Below, piece by piece: positions 23,231-33,718 of a stretch of 64,000 nucleotides of DNA. Position numbers and translations under genes: made by a program. The stretch's first letter is position 1, and each line of letters begins with the position of its first letter. The stretch covers positions 59,827,579 to 59,891,578 of the forward strand of contig CM042088.1 of assembly GCA_023512835.1 (NCBI GenBank), in the 5' to 3' direction. A model generated the notes under the pieces. The model did not search any database. It had not been told where the DNA came from and was given only the letters and a program-made list of their open reading frames with translations. This stretch comes from Taxillus chinensis (lineage: Eukaryota; Streptophyta; Magnoliopsida; Santalales; Loranthaceae).

Positions 23231-23764
23231 GAAGAGCGTGAAGAGCTTTCTTGGTGATTTTGGGGCGATTGGAGCTCATGGATCGCAATAAACCTTTCCA
23301 GGTAGGTGTCCTTAACTGTCTTATCTCGATCCTATATGAGGGTTGAGAAGTCAACCCAACACTATCTGTCGAGTATGAGTGTGTATTTTATGAGGGTTGA
23401 GAAGTCAACCATGGAAGTCTAGATTTAGATCTAGATGAATATATGATTTGTGTGTATTTCTGCTGTTGTTGTGCGAATTAGAGGCGTTTAGGACGTGTTT
23501 TGAGGTAAATATCGCAGTTTATTGCGTAAAACATGTGTTTATGAGTGTCTGGGGGTCACTGGGTTGCTTCCAGACGAAGAACAGGCCAAAAACAACGATG
23601 AACAGTACCCTGGGCGAGTTTTAGAGTCGACGGACCATCAAGAACAGGAGTCGCAGCCTTCGTAGTCAGCAGCTATGGAGTCAGCAGCTTCGTAGTCAGC
23701 AGCTATGGAGTCAGCAGCTGTGGAGTCAGCAGCTATGGAGGAGTTAGTCCGGATCAGTAGTCCG

Positions 23765-23959
23765 CAGCAGTTGCAATCCGGAGCATCAAGTCTGTAGCAT
23801 CAAATCCGTGGTAGTGAAACAGTGTTCTGCAGCAGTTGCAATCCGGAGCATCAAGTCCGTAGCATCAAATCCGTGGTAGTGAAACAGTGTTCCGCAGCAG
23901 TTGCAATCCGGAGCATCAAGTCCGTAGTATCAAATCCGTAGTAGTGAAACAGTGTTCCG
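23765..23959. repeat. 65-bp tandem repeat (3 copies) in the 3' LTR
   Basis: Same three units as at 15961-16155, starting at 23765, 23830 and 23895. Both LTRs hold exactly three units, as expected of a pair made in one round of reverse transcription. Confidence 0.95.
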
Positions 23960-25263
23960 CAGCAGTGCAACTGCACTGCACTGGACATTTACATTGTAAA
24001 CCATTATGCCTCGAGTATTATACTTAAGTTACAATGTAAATAACGAAATACCCCCCATTTGGATTCAAAGAAAAATACTAGAAAAATTAATTCCCACTAT
24101 TTCAAAATGTGAAAATTGGGATTTAGTGTAAAATCTCGAAAAAACCCAAAAGTTCGTAGTGGTGAGTTTTTGGAAAGTGGGGTTAGACATCTCAGAAAAA
24201 TCCCCAAAAATCAGATTATCTTATTTATGATAAGGGAACCCAATGCCGGGACTTTTAAATTCAAGAAAATAGCTGCTATGAGTACTTCCTTCATAAATCA
24301 AGGGTTGAGGATTTACTTGTAAAGACTGGCTACAATTCTAAAGGAAATGTTGAGAATGGCATGCCATACTAATGTTAGTATGTTGATGTGAGGTATTGGG
24401 GCATGGACTCCGTGACTTGTTTGGGTTCTCACCGTGATGCACCGATGGTGCTATATGGTTGACGTGGCAGGCATATGCACCGATGGCAGGCCTGTGTGGC
24501 GACTGTGGCCGGGCATATTGCGCTGTGGACAGGCTAAGGCCTGAGTTGAGCCGTTGAGCTCGTGGAGCTAGGGCTGAGTGCCCTGAGCTGGGATCCCATG
24601 GAGGATCGTGGACAAGTTGTCCTGATGTTTGTTGCAGGCTGAGTCCTGATGATTGTGCACACTACACGGTGTACGATGTCACGCCCCGGATTTCCAACCC
24701 GAGGAAACCGGTACGTGACTCCCCTTTTTACCCACACGGAGGGCAAAGGGGTTAGGATACAAACCAAGAACTGAACAGTTTAAACATTCACAACACATTC
24801 AAGAAAAATAAAGTCCATCAAGTAGTCCACAAACCAAATCAGTCTTTATTACAAAGTCTTCTTTTCAATCCATCCCCTTTGGGGTTACATCAGTTCCCAT
24901 AATAAAATAACATAAACAATAAAATAAATAAGGTCTTCCACCTTGGGGTCCCACCTAACGCCTGTAGGTTCCTGTAAAGAAAACAACATGGTAGGAGGGG
25001 TGAGCAACCACAGCCAGGAGGGATCATGTCTCCCCAACCCATCCCATGCACCTAATATCTACATGCCTTGTGTACAAGTGCTCGTGTCGTGATACAATCA
25101 TTCCACCAGATATAGTTACAGGCTATAACAAAGAAACACAATCATACATGGGCTGGTACATAAACACTCCCGGGCTTCCACAGCCACCGGGTTTCAAGAA
25201 CAGTCCCCGGGCTTCCACGCCCACCGGGTCCCACAAAACGGTCCCGGGCTTCCACGACCACCG

Positions 25264-25675
25264 TGTCACGGGGTCAGATTTCTGCGCCTCTCAACCCATC
25301 GCGGCACTTAGCTTCTCTATCCACGGTCCGCTAAGTTTAGCCTTTGAGGGTTGAAGCGCACGTAGACCGGTTTCGCCCTGCCACCGGGCTCATCAGAGAA
25401 CGGCTCCGGTTCCCGACCGGTTTGTGTAAGGATGGCCAAATCCCTTCTTCAACGTCAAGTCCTCGACTAGCGGCGTGCTCCCCGCATTCAACCGGGTCGG
25501 CACGTCTGAACTCCGAAGGGGTTCCATCCGTTCTCCTCCACGAACTGCCTGGAACCTTCTCGCTGCGCACCATCTACGCTTCAACCAACCCCTCTCCTTT
25601 ACGTAGCACGAATACATTCCTGAATCGTGCCACTAAGAAACGTCCCGCCAGCACCACGCTGCTCGGGTCGTGACA
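25264..25675 (-). repeat. TRIM LTR copy 1
   Basis: 412 bp, TGTCACGG to CGTGACA. In element orientation this is the downstream LTR. Confidence 0.92.
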
Positions 25676-26071
25676 TTCTCCTCCACCCAATCCTCGCAAC
25701 GTCCTCGTTGCGCTTGTCGACATCGCTTCCCCGCAGGCGATGGCATCGTTACCTCGACGCCCTCCCACTCGCCCAATGTCAACAGGTTGGACATCGCTTC
25801 CCCGCAGGTTGCAACACCTTTACCAAGATGCTCGCCCCACTCGCCCAATGTCCAAAGGATAGGAGGCTTCCAAGATCGCTCCGACGCGCTCCTTCGTACT
25901 CCCTTGCCCAACTCTGTATCACACTCTAGGATACTCCAACTCTATGGATGCGAGACGTGCAAGACACTATCGGTCGACTCACCTCTGTGAGCTCCCACCT
26001 TGGGATCACGCTACTCGCGAGAGTGCTCGGCGAGTCTTCAGGATACGGGCCGGTTCGGCTCTGATACCACT
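25676..26071 (-). other. TRIM internal region 1
   Basis: 396 bp. Minus-strand ends are TGGTATCAGAGCC (primer site, 26057-26069) and GGGTGGAGGAGAA (polypurine tract, 25676-25688). In between lie two related copies of a CATCGCTTCCCCGCAGG segment (25726 and 25794). No protein family is recognisable in any frame. Confidence 0.88.
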
Positions 26072-26484
26072 TGTCACGGGGTCAGATTTCCTGCGCCTCT
26101 CAACCCACTGCGGCACTTAGCTTCTCTATCCACGGTCCGCTAAGTTTAGCCTTTGAGGGTTGAAGCGCACGTAGACTGGTTTCGCCCTGCCACTGGGCTC
26201 ATCGGAGAACGGCTCCGGTTCCCGACCCGTTTGTGTAAGGATGGCCAAATCCCTTCTTCAACGTCAAGTCCTCGACTAGCGGCGTGCTCCCCGCATTCAA
26301 CCGGGTCGGCACGTCCGAACTCCGAAGGGGTTCCATCCGTTCTCCTCCACGAACCGCCTGGAACCTTCTCGCTGCGCACCATCTACGCTTCAACCAACCC
26401 CTCTCCTTTACGTAGCACGAATCCATTCCTGAATCGTGCCACTAAGAAACGTCCCGCCAGCACCACGCTGCTCGGGTCGTGACA
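26072..26484 (-). repeat. TRIM LTR copy 2 (middle)
   Basis: 413 bp, same ends as copy 1. It serves as upstream LTR for internal region 1 and downstream LTR for internal region 2, so the two units share it. Confidence 0.92.
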
Positions 26485-26879
26485 TTCTCCTCCACCCAAT
26501 CCTCGCAACGTCCTCGTTGCGCTTGTCGACATCGCTTCCCCGCAGGCGATGGCATCGTTACCTCGACGCCCTCCCACTCGCCCAATGTCAACAAGGTTGG
26601 ACATCGCTTCCCCGCAGGTTGCAACACCTTTACCAAGATGCTCGCCCCACTCGCCCAATGTCCAAAGGATAGAGGCTTCCAAGATCGCTCCGACGCGCTC
26701 CTTCGTACTCCCTTGCCCAACTCGTATCACACTCTAGGATACTCCAACTCTATGGACGCGAGACGTGCAAGACACTATCGGTCGACTCACCTCTCGTGAG
26801 CTCCCACCTTGGGATCACGCTACTCGCGAGAGTGCTCGGCGAGTCTTCAGGATACGGGCCGGTTCGGCTCGATACCACT
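26485..26879 (-). other. TRIM internal region 2
   Basis: 395 bp, near-identical to internal region 1. It differs by small indels such as AACAAGGTTGG against AACAGGTTGG. Its primer site reads GGTATCGAGCC because one T is missing. Confidence 0.88.
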
Positions 26880-27293
26880 TGTCACGGGGTCAGATTTCCT
26901 GCGCCTCTCAACCCATCGCGGCACTTAGCTTCTCTATCCACGGTCCGCTAAGTTTAGCCTTTGAGGGTTGAAGCGCACGTAGACCGGTTTCGCCCTTGCC
27001 ACCGGGCTCATCAGAGAACGGCTCCAGTTCCCGACCGGTTTGTGTAAGGATGGCCAAATCCCTTCTTCAACGTCAAGTCCTCGACTAGCGGCGTGCTCCC
27101 CGCATTCAACCGGGTCGGCACGTCTGAACTCCGAAGGGGTTCCATCCGTTCTCCTCCACGAACTGCCTGGAACCTTCTCGCTGCGCACCATCTACGCTTC
27201 AACCAACCCCTCTCCTTTACGTAGCACGAATCCATTCCTGAATCGTGCCACTAAGAAACGTCCCGCCAGCACCACGCTGCTCGGGTCGTGACA
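26880..27293 (-). repeat. TRIM LTR copy 3
   Basis: 414 bp, TGTCACGG to CGTGACA, followed by ACCGGGTTCCAC of the interrupted host LTR. In element orientation this is the outermost upstream LTR. Confidence 0.92.
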
Positions 27294-28490
27294 ACCGGGT
27301 TCCACAAAACAGTCCCGGGCTTCCACAGCCACCGGGTTCCACAAATCAGTCCCGGGCTTCCACAGCCACCGGGTTCCACAAATCAGTCCCGGGCTTCCAC
27401 AGCCACCGGGTGTACAAGCAAACACGCAGCACACATGGCCATACAGGCATAACATCAAACACTTAGTATGCTTAGTCACACAGGAATAACATCGAACACT
27501 TAGCATGCATATATTCACCACTCATAAACCCAGCCACACGGATATAATCTCACACATAATATGCACGGCTTCACAGGCATAATTTCAAACACATAATATG
27601 CACGCCCTCACAGGCATTACCTCAAACACATAACATGCACGGCCTCACAGGCATTATGTCAAACACTTGGCAGGCATATATACATATATCCAAACAACGC
27701 CATTGAAGGCCAACATTCATATAGGAGATCACACCTATATGAATTTACATATAAATAGTATGATAACAAGGACAATATCCAACGGGTACTTCACCACAGG
27801 GCCTAACCCCGGATCAGGTATAAGAAAACAGAATCCCTACCTTAAAGAAGATCCTCCTTGCTCCCGCGTTAGATGCCGTCCTCCCCACGCAAGATGCTCC
27901 CGCAAGAACCAAGCAATTCTCCCCCCTTTCCCTCTCTCTAGCTCTCTCTCTCTCCACGACGGCCGCAATGGCCGAAAAACCCCTAACCCTAGAACAAGGA
28001 GTCTCCTCATCCTTATATAGGCCTCCCACTACCAAAACGACGTAGTTTTGATTAAGTGAAACCCAGGATCAAAACGACGTAGTTTTGATCACACAAGTTA
28101 GCACCTTTCCGCACCCATATAGGCCAAAATACTCGGAATTTCAACATGGTCCTTTGGAGAAAGTTCCTTAGAATGTCAAAACCAAGGGAACCATGCAAAA
28201 ATATGCTCGCACGCCAATTTGCACGTGAATTCCCCAATTCACGTGCAACTCCATATGCACTCCATTTGCCACACGGCGAGCCACAACACCCAAATGGGTC
28301 ATACACCACACACAACATAACAGCACATAACCGTACCACCATAATGCATATAACACATGTCCGCATGTCATGAATACACATCTCAAATATACAAATAAGA
28401 ACACATGTCTTTAAAAGACAATACAAATACACCAAATCGTACACAACTAATACAAGGAAGACACAAAACACATCACACCCTTGGCCAACA

Positions 28491-28504
28491 GCCACCTCCC
28501 ACGC
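28491..28504 (-). other. Polypurine tract of the family B element
   Basis: The minus strand reads GCGTGGGAGGTGGC just after the end of pol (TTCGAGGACGAACAATCTTAA) and directly before the 3' LTR. Confidence 0.75.
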
Positions 28505-28506
28505 TT

Positions 28507-29940
28507 AAGATTGTTCGTCCTCGAACAAGTCCGGGTACCGGTCACGCATCACGGACTCACATTCCCATGTCTCCTCCTCAATGCCACGGTCTGCCACAAA
28601 GACGCGAACCAGAGGGAATAGCACGACCACGCAAAAGCTTCTCTCGCCGATCTAGGATACGGATAGGGGCCTCAACAACGGACATGTCATCCTCAATGTC
28701 TAATGTCCCCCAATCGAGCACATGAGTGGGGTCGGGGTGATACTTCCTCAACCGGGACACGTGAAACACGTTGTGCACTCGACTCGACCGCGGTGGTAAC
28801 GCTAACCGGTAGGCTACAGGCCCTACACGATCCGAATCTCAAAAGGACCAATAAACCGCGGAGATAGCTTGGAACCTCGCCCAAACCGTCGATGTCCACG
28901 ACGTGGGGAAACACGAAGGAACACATGATCACCAACCGAAAACTCCAAAGGTCGTCGCCGCTGATCTGCATAAGATTTCTGCCGACTCTGAGCTGACAAC
29001 AAACGCTGACGAATCAACTTGACCTTCTCAGTAGCCTCTTGAACCAATTGTGGCCCCAAGAGAGCTGTCTCCCCCACCTCGGTCCAACACAAAGGTGACC
29101 GACACGGCCGTCCGTACAACGCCTCAAAAGGAGCCATCCCAATGGATGCCTGATAATCGTTGTTGTAGGCAAACTCCACCAAAGGAAGGTGAGTTGCCCA
29201 CGAACCCCCGAAATCTAACACACAGGCCCGTAACATGTCCTCCAAAGTCTGATTCGTCCTCTCTGTCTGGCCGTCAGTCTCAGGGTGAAAGGCTGTACTC
29301 AAGTGAAGCTTGGTCCCCATAGCCTCCTGCAAACCTGCCCAAAAACGGGAAGTGAACCTCGAATCCTGGTCAGAGACAACCGATGATGGTACTCCATGCA
29401 GTCTCACAATCTCGTTCATGTACAGCTGACTCAAGGTCCCAATAGAGTCCCGCTCGCGAACAGCCAGGAAATGGGCCGACTTTGTGAGTCGATCCACAAT
29501 CACCCAAATCATATCCTTCCTCCCGGTGGTGGGTGGAAGACCATCCACAAAATCCATCGCTATATGGTCCCACTTCCACTCGCTATGGGCAAGGGCCGTA
29601 ACATGCCCGCCGGCCGCCGATGCTCGCCTTCACCTGCGACACATGAGGCACCGCGAAACAAAGGCAGCTACATCGCATTTCATCCCAGGCCACCAAAAAT
29701 GTCCGCGAAGCGCATGGTACATCTTCGTACCCCCTGGATGCACAAGCAACTCTAGATTGGTGAAACGCCCTCATCACCTCATCCCTGAGGGAAGAAGCCA
29801 CTACCAACCCCCCCTGAAATGACAACTCATGCTCAGGACCCTCTGTCAGGTCCCCAGATAGCTCCCCGGCCTCAATACGGGCACGGAGAACCTCGCACTC
29901 AATGTCACCCATTGTTCCTCCCGGACGCGCCGGTACCACT
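28507..29940 (-). pseudogene. Family B Tekay integrase and chromodomain-like tail
   Basis: On the minus strand the DDE core is clear within a 244-codon open stretch (29557-28823): MDFVDGLPPTTGRKDMIWVI, SSVVSDQDSRFTSRFWAGLQ, HPETDGQTERTNQTLEDML. The preceding HHCC region near 29700 (FHQSRVACASRGYEDV) is frameshifted, and the second pair of zinc ligands is not readable in the same frame. After GPFEIRIV a frameshift leads to HNVFHVSRLRKYHPDPTHVL and IRILDRREKLLRGRAIP, the chromodomain-like tail, which then loses frame again. Confidence 0.9.
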
Positions 29941-29979
29941 CAAGCACTACCACTAAAGGACTCGGGGACCGTCCCACCA

Positions 29980-30780
29980 TCACGAACAACAAGCCGCAGC
30001 CGCAACGTCGCCAACCGCTCCATCGGCTTCCACTCTCTCACGGCCACCTCGGCTTTCCCTTTTCTCGCTCAATGCATCGCCCACAACATTACCCTTGCCC
30101 GGGGTATAGGCAAGAGTAAAATCAAAGGTCCGCAAATACTCCACCCATCTCCTTTGCCTCAAATTCAAGTCCTTCGAGTAAAGATGTATCGAAGGCTCTT
30201 GTGATCCGAGAACACCACAAACTTTTCCCCCCAAGAGGTAGTGCTGCCAACTCTTCAGGGCGAAGATGATAGCAGACTAACTCAAGGTCATGAGTAGGAT
30301 AATTCTGCTCATGAGGCTTCACTGTCTCGACCCATAAGCTACCACACCGTGCTCTCCGCATAAGCACACACCCCAAACCAACCCTGGACGCATCATAGTA
30401 TACCTCATACGGAATATCCTCCCTAGGCAACCTCAACACAGGTGCGGTGGTCAAACGGGTTTTGAGAGTCTCAAACGCCCGCTGGCACTTGTCTGTCCAC
30501 TCAAATCTCACTCCTTTCCTAGTCAACGCCGTCATAGGAGCCGCCAAACGGGAGAACCCCTCGACAAAACGACGATAGTACCCCACTAAGCCAAGAAAAC
30601 TACGGATCTCAAAAACGTTGGTTGGCCTCGCCCACGATGCCACGGCCTCAATCTTGGCCGGGTCCACCCTAACTCCCTCAGTGACACCACATGGCCAAGA
30701 AAGTGAACCTCCTGCAGCCAAAACTCACACTTGCTAAACTTAGCAAACAGCTGCTGGTCCCTCAAGGTTTGCAACATGTT
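29980..30780 (-). pseudogene. Family B Tekay RNase H and RT connection
   Basis: In leftward order: [20 protein letters not shown] (about 30770-30700), then a frame change, then [38 protein letters not shown] (first catalytic Asp) and [11 protein letters not shown]. Further on come [20 protein letters not shown], in the wrong frame, and [20 protein letters not shown]. Frameshifts near 30700, 30350 and 30200 break the gene. Confidence 0.88.
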
Positions 30781-31357
30781 GCCAAGTGCTCCACATGTTC
30801 CTTCTCGGTCTTGGAATACACCAAGATATCGTCGATAAACACCACCACGAACGAGTCTAAGTATGGGGCAAAGACTTGGTTCATCAAATGCATGAACACC
30901 GCTGGCGCATTAGTGAGCCCGAAAGGCATCACTACCCACTCATAATGCCCATACCGCACCGAAAAGCCGTCTTAGGGATGTCCTCCTCCCTAACCCTGAG
31001 CCGGTGATACCCCGACCGCAAATCTATTTTGGAAAACCACTGGGCCCCACTCAACTGGTCAAACAGGTCATCTATCCGAGGCAACGGGTACTTGTTCTTC
31101 ACGACCACCGAATTTAGCTTCCTGTAGTCGATGCAAAGACGAAGCGTGCCATCGGCCTTCTTAGCAAAGAGCACCGGAGCACCCCAAGGTGAGGTACTCG
31201 GTCTAATATACCCTTGGCCCACCAACTCCTCGATTTGCCTTTGCAGCTCCCTCAGCTCGGCTGGCCCCATACGATATGCTACTTGGGAAATCGGACCCGT
31301 TCCCGGCACCAACTCAATGGTAAACTCCACACTCCTCTTAGGTGGCAAACTCCTCAA
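30762..31357 (-). pseudogene. Family B Tekay reverse transcriptase
   Basis: Open stretches cover almost the whole domain: [60 protein letters not shown] and [21 protein letters not shown] single frameshift near 30950 precedes [20 protein letters not shown] and the catalytic [12 protein letters not shown]. The F-I-D-D catalytic pair is intact. Confidence 0.92.
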
Positions 31358-31499
31358 CTGCTCAGGAAAAACATCCTAAAATTGGTCCATAACAGCGGGC
31401 CACACCCCCTTTTCCACCTTACCCTCCTCGGCAAAGGTCGGGGCCGCTAACCTGTGGGTAATGGCACCCCACTGGTCCAACACCGGCCCGGCCCGACTC

Positions 31500-31900
31500 G
31501 CCTCACAATCCCACTCCCCCCCGCAGGGTGCAAGAGGTCCCCGCGGGTGTCACGAAGGTCACACGCCGCCGATAACAATCTATCTTGGCCTGGAAAGCCA
31601 TAAGCCAATCCATACCCAAGATCAGGTCAAACGTACGCATGGGCATCACATGCAAATCAAAACGCAGCTCCACCTCTCCTATGGTTAACACACAGTCACG
31701 ACAAACACGCCACACCTCAATCATACCCCCCACCTGGAGACTCAACAACTAGGGGCTTCACCGCCTCCACACAAGCTAACCCCAAGCTATCTATCACAAG
31801 CTCAAGAACAAACGAACACGATGCACCCGTATCGAAAAGTACGAAGCTAATGTACGGGAGATCAAGAGGGTACCTCTAACCACCGATGGTCCTGCTCCAC
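31500..31900 (-). pseudogene. Family B Tekay protease
   Basis: The minus strand gives VLTIGEVELRFDLHVMPM and FDLILGMDWLMAFQAKIDCY, the conserved end of the Ty3 protease. The upstream active-site strand (about 31830-31790) reads SFVLFDTGASC in one frame, so D-T-G is visible, and a frameshift separates it from the rest. Confidence 0.82.
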
Positions 31901-31989
31901 CCTCGGTGGTGGGGGTGGTAGCTCGGCCTCCTCCGGGTACGTCGCCTCCAGCGCAAACACCCTCCCTTGGCCCGTGCCATTGGTCGGCT

Positions 31990-33343
31990 CACTCACCTGG
32001 GCGCTTCCCGCCAAGGCCGCCTCCGGCTTGGTCTGCTGCCGCTCCGGCCTCCCCGAGGTCGGGTCCGATTCGATCCTGCTTGACTAGCCGGCCACCGACG
32101 AGCTGGTCTCTCTGCTGGTGCACGAAAACCGGCATCACTCCTTGTCCTGGATGTCATGCCTCCAACTCCCCTGTTGCCACTCCGGCAAACCCGGCTCGGA
32201 TGGCCCTCTCGTCCACATCTATGGCATTTCCGGTCCCTCTTTGGACACTCCTTTCTCAAGTGGCCTTGCTCCCCCACAGCAGTAACAACCGCCGGGGAGA
32301 CCCCCTGTCTGGACCGCCCTGTCTGCCACCGCCAAAGCTAGACCTCCCCTGGGTTCACCAATGTCTGTCCCCCTGCTGCGGAAGGAACCGCTATCCCTTC
32401 TCCTCCGTCTTGAGCCTCTTGGACCCTGCATCTCGATCAGGCCCACTCTGCAACCGGCAACCCTGATGGGCCTGCCTCCCACCATCCGGCTCTCTCTCGG
32501 CTATACGGGCCGTCTCCACGGCCTCACGATAGGTCCTCAAGCGTAGAATCGCCACCCTCTCCCTAAGGGCTGGCCTAAGTCCCGAGTGAACTTGTGGGCC
32601 TTCAGGTCCTCCTTCGCCCTTGTCTCGGGGGGCAAACCTACTCAAGCTCCGGAACTCCCGCTCATACTCGGGCACCGTCTTTGATCCTTGCTTCAGTCGC
32701 CAAATTCCTCCCTCTTCGCCATCTCACCGATTCCGGGAAGAACTCATCATGGAAGAGTTGCAAGAATTCCTCCCAAAACATGAGTTGCACCGCACGGCTC
32801 CCCGCAACACTTGTCCACCACTCCAAAGCATCCCCCTCCAGTGCCAGTGCCGGTCGCACCTTATCCTCCTCCCTGGGCAGGAGAAAGGAGAACACATGCT
32901 CAATCTGTCTCAACCACCGCTCGCCTACCACAGGGTCTTCTCCCCCCTTAAATCGCGGAGGTTGTTTCTTTCGGAACCGTGTCACCACGTCATCCTCTCG
33001 CACGGGTCGGTACACCACCCAGCGAACTCTCACACTCACGAGGCAGCTCTCCTACTGGTGGTGGTGGTGGTGGCACCACCTGCTGTCTTGCCATCTCACG
33101 GCGCACCTCCTCCCGAACGTCCTGCCGGAGTCCCTCCCGTAGCTCTCGTACCTCAGCCCGAATGCCTTCTTGTAGCCGTGCCGGTAACAACGCATGCCCC
33201 CCCAACGGATGGCCCCGCACCCGGACCCTCATGGGCAGATGACTCATCGGCCATCGCCCGGACGCACGTGTTACTCTCCTCGGTGGCATTCTTACTACAT
33301 GAAGTAAGATGCACAAACGTCGAACGCGTTTGACTACTAACAA
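31990..33343 (-). pseudogene. Family B Tekay gag
   Basis: Gag pieces lie in several frames. The N-terminal region has MPPRRVTRASG and a charged helix (EGIRAEVRELREGLRQDVRE, about 33170-33110). The capsid core has FRKKQPPRFKGGEDPVVGER, LRQIEHVFSFLL, ALEGDALEWW and FWEEFLQLFHDEFFPE (32960-32700). Then come FRSLSRFAP and RPALRERVAILRLRTYREAV. The zinc knuckle CHRCGREGHPSRVC (about 32220-32180) is intact. Long plus-strand open frames at 31906-32466 and 32594-33333 are shadows of this gene. Confidence 0.88.
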
Positions 33344-33701
33344 GTTGACTACCTCTACCTCATTATCAAGTCAAGCCGTACATGGCATTACACACATTTT
33401 AACCATTGCATCAACCAATATTGCACACAAGACAGTCCACATTGTAGTCATACCCAAGGCATTCCAAGAATATTCAGAGTTGCACACTCACACATGATCA
33501 TGTTATGCACATCCTTCACACATGACAACAAATGCAACTAGTGCCCTAATGCCAATGCATGCAAATCCTACCACAAGACCGGACTACCCTAAGTACACCT
33601 TGGAGGCTCAAAGAGGACCATGTTGATCAGGCATGTCCCTCCAGGCTCCTCCAAAGGACTCAAGATAACCAAGTCCGCCCACTACCCTAGGCCAACTAGA
33701 C

Positions 33702-33716
33702 CATGCTCGATACCAT
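33702..33716 (-). other. Primer binding site of the family B element
   Basis: The minus strand reads TGGTATCGAGCATGG two bases inside the 5' LTR. Compared with TGGTATCAGAGCATGG at the family A site, one base is missing. Confidence 0.85.
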
Positions 33717-33718
33717 AT

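Larger units (their letters stand above)
25264..27293 (-). mobile_element. TRIM-like miniature LTR retrotransposon with three LTRs and two internal regions
   Basis: Three near-identical LTRs of about 412-414 bp alternate with two near-identical internal regions of about 395 bp. Every LTR starts TGTCACGG and ends CGTGACA. On the minus strand, the polypurine tract GGGTGGAGGAGAA adjoins the LTR at 25675 and again at 26484. The primer site TGGTATCAGAGCC adjoins LTR 2; at LTR 3 one base is missing from it. There are no gag or pol genes. A 4-bp repeat, ACCG, flanks the whole block, and the outer flanks join to give CCACCGGGTTCCAC, the host LTR repeat. The layout fits unequal recombination between two copies, or between LTRs, after a single insertion. 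Confidence 0.9.
24677..28490 (-). repeat. 3' LTR of the family B element, with TRIM insertion
   Basis: From 24677 to about 28263 (excluding 25264-27293) it matches the LTR at 33719-35513 closely, including the CACCGGGTTCCACAA repeats, the CTCTCTCTCTCT tract and the TATA box (minus strand GGCCTATATAAGG, about 28010-28022). Beyond 28263 the sequence is entirely different from the other LTR until the probable end at 28490 (CCAACA on the plus strand, TGTTGG on the minus). The total without the TRIM is about 1.78 kb against 1.80 kb for the partner. Confidence 0.85.

Noticed and set aside
25264..27293. Possible CRISPR-like array of direct repeats
   Set aside because: The repeats are about 810 bp with LTR-type TG/CA ends, a primer site and a polypurine tract; they are retrotransposon parts.
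31906..33333. Long plus-strand Pro/Ser-rich open frames
   Set aside because: These are shadows of the minus-strand family B gag, where the capsid and zinc-knuckle motifs are found.
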